64,000 bases of DNA from Verrucomicrobiota bacterium (GTDB lineage Bacteria > Verrucomicrobiota > Verrucomicrobiia > Opitutales > Opitutaceae). This document shows, one piece after another, positions 48,682 through 58,600 of the stretch. Within the stretch, counting starts at the first letter, position 1; each line of letters opens with the position of its first letter. The stretch covers positions 1 to 64,000 of the forward strand of contig JAEKKV010000024.1 in the NCBI GenBank assembly GCA_019510185.1, given 5' to 3'. Position numbers and translations under genes: made by a program. The notes under the pieces are model-generated. The model saw nothing but the letters and a program-made list of their open reading frames with translations, ran no database searches and was not told where the DNA came from.

Positions 48682-50172
48682 ATGTCTTCTGTTTTACCCG
48701 AAGTTCTTCTTTGGCTTTATATTTCCACCCTTTCCGGGATGTGCCTTTTCGGGCTGCACAAAGTCAAAATCCTTTGGCTTTACTTGCGCGCCACGCGCCG
48801 CGGTTCGCCGCCGCCGCCTGTCTGGACCGGCCCGTTGCCCAAAGTCTGCGTGCAGTGCCCCCTCTTCAACGAGCCGCTGGTGGTTGAAGCGCTTTTGGAA
48901 CGGGTGACGGCCTTGCGCTGGCCGGCCGGGCTGCTGGAAATCCAAATTCTCGACGACTCCACCGACGAGACGCCGGCGATCATCGAACGTTGGCTGCAGG
49001 CGCATCCGGATCAGGCTCTCAATGTGCGGCATATCCGCCGGCCCAATCGCGGAGGTTACAAGGCGGGGGCTCTGGCCTACGCCATGACGCGCACGGAGGC
49101 GGAGTTCTTTGCGATTTTCGATGCCGATTTCCGCCCGGAGCCGGATTTTCTGGAAGTCCTTATGCCTCACTTCGCCGATGCGAAAGTGGGCGTGGTGCAG
49201 GCGCGTTGGGAGTTCAACAACCGCCGGGCCAGTCTGCTCACGCGCTTCCAGGCGATTTTCCTCGATGCGCATTTCGTGGTGGAGCAATCGGCGCGGTCCT
49301 CGGCCGGATTGTTTTTCAATTTCAACGGCACCGCCGGCATCTGGCGCCGGGCCGCGCTCGATGGGGCGGGCGGATGGACGCCCGACACCGTCACGGAAGA
49401 TCTGGATGCGAGCTATCGCGCGCAATTGCGCGGCTGGCGTTTTGTCTATCTGCCGGATTACGCCGTGGCTTCGGAGCTTCCCGAAAATCTGACGGCGTTC
49501 AAATCCCAGCAACGCCGCTGGACGAAGGGCGGCATCCAAGTGATGCGCAAGCAGCTCGGCACGATCTTGGCCAGCCAGGTGCCGGGCCGTCTCAAGCGGG
49601 AGGCGGCGTGTCATCTGATGGTGGGGTTCATTCACCCGCTGCTGGTGATGTTTTCCCTGATCTTCGTGCCCTACTTACTGATCGGCGCGCGCTTGCCGGG
49701 CGGGTGGCTGATTTTCAATCCCGTGGTGGTCGTGTTGACGAGCGGTGCGACGGTCGCGCTTTACATTTCAGGACAGTATTTTCGTCAACGGCAGTGGCGC
49801 GAAGGGTTGCTGCTGCTGGTTGCCGCCCCGCTCATGCTGGCCTTCGGTCTCGCGATGAGCGTGACCTGCTGCGTGGCCGTGGTGGAAGGGCTTTTCCAGC
49901 GCGGCGGCGAGTTCGTGCGCACACCGAAGGGCGGCCGTGACATCACGGTAGGCGGCGTGCTTTCACGCATACGCAGCCGCACGCTGTTCGCCACGATCAC
50001 TTTGATCGAGCTGGCGGTCGGCGTCATGATGCTGGGCGGCGCGATTTATTTCGGCCATCGCGACATGGAGGCGATCGCGCTGGTGCTGTTGCTCAAGGCC
50101 ACGGGGTTTCTGGGGATCGCGTGCATTTCCACGGTGGATCTCCTGCCGCGCACGGGCGAGGCGGGCGCTTGA
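48682..50172 (+). CDS. glycosyltransferase family 2, cellulose/glucomannan synthase-like
   Basis: CPLFNEPLVVEALLERV, ILDDSTDET, FDADFRPEPDFL, QQRRWTKGGIQVMRK, multiple TM. Confidence 0.9.
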   Translation: MSSVLPEVLLWLYISTLSGMCLFGLHKVKILWLYLRATRRGSPPPPVWTGPLPKVCVQCPLFNEPLVVEALLERVTALRWPAGLLEIQILDDSTDETPAIIERWLQAHPDQALNVRHIRRPNRGGYKAGALAYAMTRTEAEFFAIFDADFRPEPDFLEVLMPHFADAKVGVVQARWEFNNRRASLLTRFQAIFLDAHFVVEQSARSSAGLFFNFNGTAGIWRRAALDGAGGWTPDTVTEDLDASYRAQLRGWRFVYLPDYAVASELPENLTAFKSQQRRWTKGGIQVMRKQLGTILASQVPGRLKREAACHLMVGFIHPLLVMFSLIFVPYLLIGARLPGGWLIFNPVVVVLTSGATVALYISGQYFRQRQWREGLLLLVAAPLMLAFGLAMSVTCCVAVVEGLFQRGGEFVRTPKGGRDITVGGVLSRIRSRTLFATITLIELAVGVMMLGGAIYFGHRDMEAIALVLLLKATGFLGIACISTVDLLPRTGEAGA

Positions 50173-50208
50173 CGGCGAAGACGGGCTGCGTCCGTTGATG
50201 GGCTGAAG

Positions 50209-50739
50209 ATGAAGCGACGCCGTTTGATCCTTTCCGTTCTGCTCGCCGGCCTTATGGCTGCGCCGGCGTGCCGGCGCCCGGCCGGGCCGGAGGGGGCGGC
50301 GGCGGATGCGCCGGCTCTGCCGGTCATCGCCAAGGCGCCGCTCTGGCGGCTCAAGGACATCGACGGTCGCGAGGTGAGCTCCACCGATTTCAAGGGCAAG
50401 GTCGTGGTGGTCGATTTTTGGGCGACGTGGTGCCCGCCTTGCCGCGAGGAAATCCCGGGGTATGTCGCGCTGCAGAAAAAATATGCGGATCAGGGGCTGG
50501 TGGTGATCGGCATTGCCATGGACGAAGGCGGGGCGGCGGCGGTGAAGCCCTTTGCCGCGTCACGAGAAATCAATTACCCGATGCTGTTGGCCGACGATCC
50601 CGTGGTGGCGGCATTCGGAGGCATCGAGGTGTTGCCCACGACGTTTCTGATCGATCGCGACGGCAACATCCGCGACAGAAAAGTGGGGGCGGTGCCGGCC
50701 GCCGAGTACGAAAAGCTTGTGGTCGGACTTCTTCACTAG
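50209..50739 (+). CDS. TlpA-like thioredoxin-fold lipoprotein
   Basis: Lipoprotein-like N-terminus; VVDFWATWCPPCREEIPG. Confidence 0.9.
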   Translation: MKRRRLILSVLLAGLMAAPACRRPAGPEGAAADAPALPVIAKAPLWRLKDIDGREVSSTDFKGKVVVVDFWATWCPPCREEIPGYVALQKKYADQGLVVIGIAMDEGGAAAVKPFAASREINYPMLLADDPVVAAFGGIEVLPTTFLIDRDGNIRDRKVGAVPAAEYEKLVVGLLH

Positions 50740-50822
50740 GCCGGCGGCATGGCAATTTTCGTTTCGCGAAGCCTCGGGCCGGCGGACGGTGGAGGCCAGG
50801 CGACCTTTCGTTGTTTTTATTG

Positions 50823-51704
50823 ATGCATTTCCCTGCTCATCTTTTTCTGCCGCTGGCCAGCAGCCTCGTTTATGTGGCAGCGGTGTTGCTGGTTAAACGT
50901 TCGGCGGCCTACGGGGTGGGGCTGTGGCGCACGACGTTTGTCTCCAATGTGACCATGGGCGTGTGTTTTGCCCCGCTGTGGTTGCTCGGGGGGCCGGGTC
51001 AGCCGGTCGGTGCATACTGGCAGCCGGTGTTGAGCGGAGCCCTGTTTTTTCTTGGGCAGATCTTCACGTTCATGGCGTTGCAAAGGGGCGATGTCTCGGT
51101 GGCGACGCCGGTGCTCGGGCTGAAGGTTGTGTTGGTGGTGTTCTTCAGCGTCTCGCTGCTGGCGGGCACGGTTTCGCTCCATGTCTGGCTGGCGGCCGGT
51201 TTGAGCACGTTGGGCATCGCGTTGCTCAGCCGTGGCGGCCGCCCTGCGCATCACGCGGCTGGCCGCACGATTTTTCAGGCGGCGGTGGCGGCGGCGAGTT
51301 TCGCCGCTTCGGATGTGCTGGTGCAGAAATGGACGCCGGCCTGGGGGGTGGGCCGGTTTCTGCCGCTGATGTTCGGGGTGGTGATGGTGCTGTCGGCGGG
51401 TTTTGTGCCTTTTTTCAGCGCGCCTTTGCGCCTGGTGCCGCGCGCGGCGTGGCCGTGGCTGCTGGGCGGAGCCGTGGCGCTGGCGGTTCAGGCGGCGAAC
51501 ATGGCCGTCACGCTCGGGGTGTTTGGCGACGCCACCACGGTGAACATCGTCTATGCCTCGCGAGGGCTTTGGAGCGTGCTGGCGGTGTGGCTGGTCGGCC
51601 ACTGGTTTCGCAACGAAGAGGGCGGCCTCGATGCGGCGATCCTGCGCAGCCGTTTGATGGGCGCGGGATTGATGCTGGCAGCGATCGCTCTCGCGGTGAC
51701 GTAG
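50823..51704 (+). CDS. EamA/DMT family transporter
   Basis: Ten-TM hydrophobic pattern with internal repeat; start chosen at MHFPAHLFLPLASSLVYVAAVLLVKRS. Confidence 0.75.
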   Translation: MHFPAHLFLPLASSLVYVAAVLLVKRSAAYGVGLWRTTFVSNVTMGVCFAPLWLLGGPGQPVGAYWQPVLSGALFFLGQIFTFMALQRGDVSVATPVLGLKVVLVVFFSVSLLAGTVSLHVWLAAGLSTLGIALLSRGGRPAHHAAGRTIFQAAVAAASFAASDVLVQKWTPAWGVGRFLPLMFGVVMVLSAGFVPFFSAPLRLVPRAAWPWLLGGAVALAVQAANMAVTLGVFGDATTVNIVYASRGLWSVLAVWLVGHWFRNEEGGLDAAILRSRLMGAGLMLAAIALAVT

Positions 51705-51738
51705 GCGCCGGCCGGCCGGCGGATTGCGAAAACGAAAA

Positions 51739-51836
51739 GGGCCCGCCGAAACCCCTTACGGCGGGCCCACTATTTTCTTTGTCGGACCTTGCGAGCCCGA
51801 CATCCATGTTACCCAAGATCCTGCCGAGGCAGGGAT
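51739..51836. other. paired hairpin element (copy B): GC hairpin/terminator, extra hairpin, GTTACCC, CCTGCC/GGCAGG hairpin
   Basis: gggcccgccg...cggcgggccc; gtcgg...ccgac; gttaccc; atcctgcc-ga-ggcagggat. Confidence 0.45.
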
Positions 51837-51902
51837 CATATCGGGATGAGATTGAGCATCGCCCATGCCAACCGCCCTGAAAGCTTTCGAGTGGTCAAAA
51901 AA

Positions 51903-53573
51903 CTACAGGATGTCGGGCGAATGGGCGCTTTCAGCGGAGAAGCGGGTGATCAGCGCGAGCTCATCGGCGATTTCCCGATCGCTGCGACAGCGCGGCATCT
52001 TGTTTTGCCCGCCCCATTTTCCCTTATCGCGCATCCAGTGTTCGAAGACGCCGGGCATGACGAGGCGCACCAGCGGGGCTTCGAGGCCGCCGCCCTTGCG
52101 CTTGGCTTCGTAATCGTCGTTGAGGCGCTGCAGTTCGGAATCGAGTTCGATGGCGAGCGCCGGTCCCGTCGGATTTTCGTACGACAGCGGCTTGAGTTCG
52201 ATCCACCACTCGTGCCGGCCGCGTTTCTGGCCGGCGGTGGCGTTGATGAACAGCGGGGCGACGTGGAAATTGACGATGTTCCAGTTATGGCGCTGACAAA
52301 CGACCAGCAAGGCGTCGGTCACTTCCTTTTCGATCACATGTTCACCGAAGGCGCTGAGCTGGAGCGTTGTCCGGCCGACATAGACCAGGCGGGGCACGTC
52401 GGTCGAGATGAAGCGCACGATGTCGCCGATGACGTAACGTGTCAGTCCGGCGGGGGTCGTCAGCACGAGCGCATAATCGACGCCGGCGCGCACCTGTTCC
52501 AGGGGAACGGCTTTTCCGCCCAGCTTGGCGAGGTCGGCACCGTTGTAGTCCTCCATCGGGAGGAATTCGAAGAACAGGCCGACGTCGGTCATGAGCCGCA
52601 GGCCGAGGGACGACTCGGCGTCCTGCGCGGCGATGAAACCTTCCGAGGCGGGGTAAACCTCGTGAAAATTGATTTTCGTGCCGATGCGGGTGCGGAGTTC
52701 GTCGACAAACGGACCGATGGGCACGCCGCCATGCACCAGGCATTCGAGGTTGGGCCAGACTTCCTGGAGGGTGGCCGGGCGGCGTGCACCCTGGCTGGCG
52801 CGGGTGGTCACGGCCTCGGCTAGGACCAGCAGCCAGCTGGGAATGCCCGCGAGCATGGTGATGTCGCGATCCCAGGTGCGATCGGCGATGGCCTTGATCT
52901 TGGCCGGCCAGTCGGCGAGTTGCGCGATCTCCTGACCGGGTTCGTAGAGATGTTTTTCCACCCAGCCGGGCAGGTTGAGGGCGGTGATGCCGCTGAGATC
53001 GCCGGCGTAGGCGGGGTGATTTTTGGCCTCGTCGAGGCGGCTGAGTGTGGTGGAGCCGCCGAGGAAGAGATGTTTGCCGCGAAACACGCCGGTATGGCCG
53101 ATGCGGGCGGTGTAATAGAGAAGCGAGTCGAGGCCGGCCTTGCGAAAGTGGGCGATCATCGCCTCCGTGACGGGAAGGAACTTGGTGCGGCCCGCCGTCG
53201 TGCCGGAAGAGACCGCGTAAAAGCTGCAGCGTCCCGGCCAGAGCACGTTCTCCTCCCCCTGTTTCATGCGCTCGATATAGGGAGCGAAATCCTCGTAGGT
53301 GCGCAGCGGCACGCGCTTGCTGAACTGCTCGTAGGAGGTCGCGGACGTCAGGCCCAGCTCTCGCCCGTAGGCGGTGAGGGCCAGTTGCGATCGCAGGCGG
53401 GCGAACGTCTTCTTTTGGGCGGGCACCGCGCCGCGTCCGTTGCGAAGTTTAAGGCTGGCCCGGGCGGTGAGAAAACTCGTGCCGAGGTTCAGCAGGCTTT
53501 TGGGAAGGGCCAGCATACGAGGAAGCGCCCTTTCAGGACGCTCGGCCGGGGGCGGAGCCGCAAGCGAATTCAC
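51903..53573 (-). CDS. GH3 auxin-responsive promoter family protein
   Basis: FYAVSSGTTAGRTKFLPVTE (ATP-binding SSGTT), YPASEGFIAAQ, VLTTPAGLTRYVIGDIVRF. Confidence 0.92.
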   Translation of the reverse strand: MNSLAAPPPAERPERALPRMLALPKSLLNLGTSFLTARASLKLRNGRGAVPAQKKTFARLRSQLALTAYGRELGLTSATSYEQFSKRVPLRTYEDFAPYIERMKQGEENVLWPGRCSFYAVSSGTTAGRTKFLPVTEAMIAHFRKAGLDSLLYYTARIGHTGVFRGKHLFLGGSTTLSRLDEAKNHPAYAGDLSGITALNLPGWVEKHLYEPGQEIAQLADWPAKIKAIADRTWDRDITMLAGIPSWLLVLAEAVTTRASQGARRPATLQEVWPNLECLVHGGVPIGPFVDELRTRIGTKINFHEVYPASEGFIAAQDAESSLGLRLMTDVGLFFEFLPMEDYNGADLAKLGGKAVPLEQVRAGVDYALVLTTPAGLTRYVIGDIVRFISTDVPRLVYVGRTTLQLSAFGEHVIEKEVTDALLVVCQRHNWNIVNFHVAPLFINATAGQKRGRHEWWIELKPLSYENPTGPALAIELDSELQRLNDDYEAKRKGGGLEAPLVRLVMPGVFEHWMRDKGKWGGQNKMPRCRSDREIADELALITRFSAESAHSPDIL

Positions 53574-54682
53574 GCGGCGCGCAGAAGCTTACCCGTTTTT
53601 AACTCCCGATAGAAGCGGGAGATCGGTATAAGAAAATTAAAGCAGTGAAAGATCAGCGAAGCGTGTTGCACCGGGCTGCCGCGGTGGTTGAAGACGGTCT
53701 TGCACAGGCTGTTCGGGAAATAGGCGCGATGGGCCGCTTCCATGGCGAAGCGGGTGGGGGCGTGGGCGGCGAGCACGGCGCCCTCGTTTTCTGCGAAAAG
53801 GATGAGCGCGGGCGCCGAGGTCAGGGGCAGCAGGGCCTGCGAAAAATAAGACGAGGGCGGCTGGAATTGCCGCAGCGCCGCCATGCGTTCGCACGCGCCC
53901 CGGGCGTCGACGCCGGCGATCGTTTCCATGACGGACTTGTGCAGGTGCCGCAGCTCGTCGGGGCTCATGAGCGTGGCGAGCGCCGCCTTGTTCTGCGCGC
54001 CGGCTTCGAACATCCGCGCGAAAATAGTGCGCGATTTTTCAATCTGCCGCGCGTCCGGCGGCGTGCCCTCGAGGTAGGGTTTCACCGCGCGGCCGAGCAG
54101 GGTGGAGGGCTTGGCCTCTCCGGGGGCGAGCAGATCTTCGATGCAGGAGATCGGGCTGACGAGCACCACGCCGCGAAGTTCCAGGTGCCGTCCGGCGTGG
54201 CGGACGCGCCGGAGCCATTCGAGCAAGAGGCCTCCGCCAAAGCTCACGGCAAAAATCACCGGCGGCGTGCCGTGGCGCCGGGCGAGTTCCTCGACGAGAT
54301 CGTCGAGCTGCGCGAACAGCAGTTCGGCGGAAAATCCCTGCCGAGGATAGTTGAGATAATAGACACTGCCTTTTTTAAGCAGAAAACCGCGCAGCAAAAA
54401 AACCTGCTCGGTCGCGTCGGGCACGAAGCCGCCGAGCACGATGGTGGGCGTCGGGCCTTTGCGCTGTTCGCAGAGGAGCGTCGCCATCTGGTGCGGGCCG
54501 GCGCGGCCGGCGCCGAGCACGGCTTCCTGCGCCGTGCGCACCCGCGGCGAATGCGCCACGGGTTTCGGCGGACGCAGCTTGTAGCCGGTGGTCCGGATAA
54601 ACGTGCGCAGCGGCTGCGTGGGAGACACGCGGCCGAAGGCGGCAAGGAGGGAGAAGGCAGGGGTTAAGCTGAGCACGGCCAT
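53570..54682 (-). CDS. alpha/beta hydrolase-like protein
   Basis: VSFGGGLLLEWLRRVRH region, ATGA overlap with downstream GH3 gene. Confidence 0.7.
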   Translation of the reverse strand: MAVLSLTPAFSLLAAFGRVSPTQPLRTFIRTTGYKLRPPKPVAHSPRVRTAQEAVLGAGRAGPHQMATLLCEQRKGPTPTIVLGGFVPDATEQVFLLRGFLLKKGSVYYLNYPRQGFSAELLFAQLDDLVEELARRHGTPPVIFAVSFGGGLLLEWLRRVRHAGRHLELRGVVLVSPISCIEDLLAPGEAKPSTLLGRAVKPYLEGTPPDARQIEKSRTIFARMFEAGAQNKAALATLMSPDELRHLHKSVMETIAGVDARGACERMAALRQFQPPSSYFSQALLPLTSAPALILFAENEGAVLAAHAPTRFAMEAAHRAYFPNSLCKTVFNHRGSPVQHASLIFHCFNFLIPISRFYRELKTGKLLRAA

Positions 54683-54899
54683 GGTGATACTTCCTGCTCA
54701 TGCGAAGCGTTCCACGGCTCCGCAAAGTCAAAGCGGGGGAGTCACTCAAAGTTCACTTCGCTGGCACGCGGCTGTTACATTCAGCCTTATTTGCCAGGAA
54801 AACCGGGATCGCGAGTCGGGGTGGTCAAGACTCCGCCAGCCAAAGATCCTAATCGCAGGCTGTAACAATTCCCCCGAGTCGGGTATGTAACCGTTTCGA

Positions 54900-55637
54900 A
54901 TGCCCCCCGCCCCGTCCGCCGGCCGAAGTCCGCGTTTTGCCACCACCCAATGGTCCATGATCGTTGCTGCCCGCTGCGGCCCTGCCTCGGAGGCCGACGC
55001 CGCCTTGGAGTCGTTCTGCCGCGCTTACTGGTATCCTCTCTACGCCTATGTTCGTCGCTCCGGCCATGCCCAGGCCGACGCGCAAGATCTGACGCAGGCT
55101 TTTTTCGCCCGCCTGCTGGAAAAGGACTGGCTGAGCGAAGCCCTGCCCGAGCGCGGCCGGTTTCGCAGTTTCCTGCTCATGGCGCTCAAGCGTTTCCTCG
55201 CCAAGGAATGGCGCCGTGGGGCCGCCCGAAAACGCGGCGGCGGCGCGAATTTCGTGCCGCTCGACGCCGCGGACGCCGAGGCCCGGTACGCCGTGGAGCC
55301 TTCGCTGGGCCCCGATGCTATTTTCGAGCGTCGCTGGGCCATGACGATTCTCGATCGTGCGCTTGGCCGTCTTGCCGACGAATACGCGGCCGCCGATCGC
55401 ACCGTTGAATTCGAACTCCTCAAGCCCCACCTCACCGCCGCGCGCGGCGAAATCCCCTATGAGGAAACCGGCGCTGCGCTCGGTCTCAATCCCGGCGCCG
55501 CCCGCGTCGCGGTCCACCGTCTTCGCAAACGTTTTCGCGAAACGCTGCGGCAGGAGATCGCCGAGACGGTCGCCGACGCCGCCGATCTCGAGGACGAACT
55601 TCGCCATCTGGTGCAAATTCTCGGGCAACGTGCGTAA
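54900..55637 (+). CDS. ECF-type RNA polymerase sigma factor
   Basis: FATTQWSMIVAA, FCRAYWYPLYAYVRRSGHAQADAQDLTQAFFARLLEK, region 4 at GAARVAVHRLRKRFRETL. Confidence 0.88.
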   Translation: MPPAPSAGRSPRFATTQWSMIVAARCGPASEADAALESFCRAYWYPLYAYVRRSGHAQADAQDLTQAFFARLLEKDWLSEALPERGRFRSFLLMALKRFLAKEWRRGAARKRGGGANFVPLDAADAEARYAVEPSLGPDAIFERRWAMTILDRALGRLADEYAAADRTVEFELLKPHLTAARGEIPYEETGAALGLNPGAARVAVHRLRKRFRETLRQEIAETVADAADLEDELRHLVQILGQRA

Positions 55638-55667
55638 CAATCCGCCGCCGATCGGTAATTACTCTTC

Positions 55668-58600
55668 ATGACCCCGTCCGCCTCCCGTTGTCCCCGTTGC
55701 CACGCCGTGCTGCCGGCCGACGCCCCGTCCGGCCTGTGTCCAACCTGTCTCGTGTCCGTGCATTTCGGCACCGAGGCCGATCTCACCGACCCCGCCGTCA
55801 AAGGCGCGCCGCCGCCCGCCATCGAGGAGATCGCGCTTCATTTTCCCCAGTTGGAAATTCTCGCCTGCCTCGGCCGCGGCGGCATGGGGGTGGTTTACAA
55901 GGCACGTCAGAAATCCCTCGACCGCGTGGTCGCGCTCAAACTCCTCGCCCCCGAACGCGGCTCCGATCCCGCCTTCGCCGAACGTTTCGCCCGCGAGGCC
56001 CAGGCTCTCGCCCGCCTCGACCATCCCCACATCGTCACCATCTACGATTTCGGGCAGGCCGGCGGCTTTTTCTACCTCCTCATGGAATACGTGGACGGGG
56101 TCACCCTCCGCCACCTTCTGCACGGCGGCCGCATCGCCCCCCGTGAGGCTCTCGCCATCGTTCCGCAGATTTGCGACGCCCTCCAATTTGCCCACGACCA
56201 CGGCATCGTCCACCGGGATATCAAACCCGAGAACATTCTCCTCGACCGTCGCGGCCAGGCCAAGGTCGCCGATTTCGGCCTCGCCAAGCTGGTGGGACCT
56301 GGCGGAGAGCCCGCGACCGCCGCGGGCGATGTGCCCGCCGGTTCCTCCTCCGAAATGACCGAGGCCGGCAAGGTGATGGGCACTCCGCGCTACATGGCCC
56401 CCGAGCAACGCGAGCGCCCCGCCGAAGTCGACCACCGCGCCGACATCTACGCGCTCGGTGTCGTCCTGTATCAGATGCTCACCGGCGAGCTGCCCGACGA
56501 AAAACAACTCCAACCGCCTTCCCGTCGCGTCCACCTTGACGTCCGTCTCGACGAGATCGTTCTGCGCGCCCTCGAAAAGGAACCCGAGCGTCGCTACGCC
56601 AACGCCACCGAGTTCAAGACCCAACTCGAAACCGTCGCGTCCACCCCTCCGCCGCCTGCTCCGCCGGCCGCGCCTCCGCCGGCCGGGCCGCTTGCGCAAG
56701 CCGGCGTGCGTGCGCAAGTCGCCGCGCCGGCCATCGCGATGATGATCGTGAGCGCCCTCGATCTCGCCTGCTTGTGCCTCTTCCTGCTCATCGGGGCCGT
56801 CGTTTTGATGGCCTTGCCCGTGGTCGGCGGGATGATCGGCATGAATCAGTTCAACCTCTCCCAAGTCGTTCCCTGGATGGGCGCGATGGCCGGACTGGTG
56901 ATTCTCTTCGTGATCGGCTGGCTGCTGCTGCATGTGGCGGCGGCGATCTATGTGATCGTGGCGGCCCGGCGTATGCACGGCCTGCGCTATTATCGATCCG
57001 CCTGCACGGGGGCCATCCTGTTGATCGTGATCGGTGCGTTGGGCGTCTTGTTTTCGTTCGCATCACCCACCCACCTGCTCACCGCATTCTGGTCGCTTAT
57101 CGAATTGGGTGTGGGCATCTGGGCGCTGGTCGTGCTGCGCCGGCCGGAGGTCAAGGAATCCTTCGATCAGGCCTCGCCGGCGGTTCCGCCGGTCACGCCC
57201 GTGGATCCGGCGGAACCACTTCGCCAGCTCTCCACGCCGGCGATCGGGCTGATGGTCGCATCGGCGCTCCATCTTCTGTTCATCGGGATCGGCGCGCTGT
57301 TTCTGCTGGGGAATGCGAGCTTGGCGCACGGTCTGTTCGTGCCAGCCGCGCCGGGTCCGGCCAGTCCCCCCGTGTGGGCGAGGCTGGCGTTGGCTCTGGC
57401 GATGGCCGCACTGCTCCTGTTGCCGCCCCTGTTGACCTTCATCGGCGCGTGGCGGATGCGTCAGCTGCGGGGGCGCGGTTTTGCGATGGCCGCGGCGATC
57501 CTTGCCATCCTCACGTTTCAAGGCCTGGGCCTTGGCGTCGTATTCGGAATCTGGACTCTGGTCGTGCTCACCCGCCGCGAGGTGGAGGCCGCGTTCGCGC
57601 AATCCGCGCCGCGTTCCCGCTCCGGCTGGCTGCTGGCGACGGTGGTGCTGGCCGGTTGTATTTTGGCGACCCTTGTGGCTGGCGGACTGTTTTGGCTCTC
57701 TAGCAATCATCATCGGGTCAATGTCTCAACACCGGTCCAGTCGGTTCATCCGGTCGTTAAATTGCCCGCGCCGCCCGTGGTTAAGGTTTCCGACCTTCCG
57801 CCCCTTCCGAGCGGCGCTCTCGATCTCGCGCCCTACTGGACCTCGCCTTTCCTCGCTGATACGGACGGGAAAAGCTACGGACTCCGTGCCCTGCGCGGCC
57901 TTCACTCCTTCGACGGCATTCCCTTCCTCGTCGGCGGCCAGGTCCTCCTCTCCGGCTCGGAAACAAGCTCTCGTTCCAACGGTACGCCCATGCCCGACCA
58001 GGTGAGCATTCCCGTTGGTCGCGCCTTCGCCGAGTTGCATCTCCTGCACGCCGTCCACTGGCAGGATCCCGTGGGCGTGGTGATCGCCACCCTTCGTTTC
58101 GTTTACGCCGACGGCGACACTCGCTCCATCCCCCTTCGCTACGGCGTCCATCTGCTCGATTGGCAGCGCCTCCCCGGTGAGGACGTCGAGCCGCTTTCCG
58201 ACCTCGCCAGCAAAATCGTCTGGCGCGGCCCCGGCACGCCCGAGTGGAGCGCCACCTCCCGCGCCACCGTCACCACGGTCACGAATCCCCGTCCCGGCGA
58301 GGTCGTCGATCACATTGAGTTTGTTTCCAACAACGTTCGCTCCTCCTATGCGCTTCTCGCCGCCACCCTGGCCGCGGGCGAGGCCGGCCGGGCGCAAACC
58401 GCCCCCGTGCCGGCGGCCGGCGGAGCGCGTCATTTTACGGGAGAGATTCGCATCCATGTGGTCGATACGGTGACGCGGGAGCCGTTGGCCGGCGCTTTCG
58501 TCGACCCTTCCGGGGTTTTCGCCGGAATCAACCTCATCGCCCAGCCGCTCTTCACCGATGCCGGCGGCGTCGCCCGGGTGCATTACGATCCGGGCATTAC

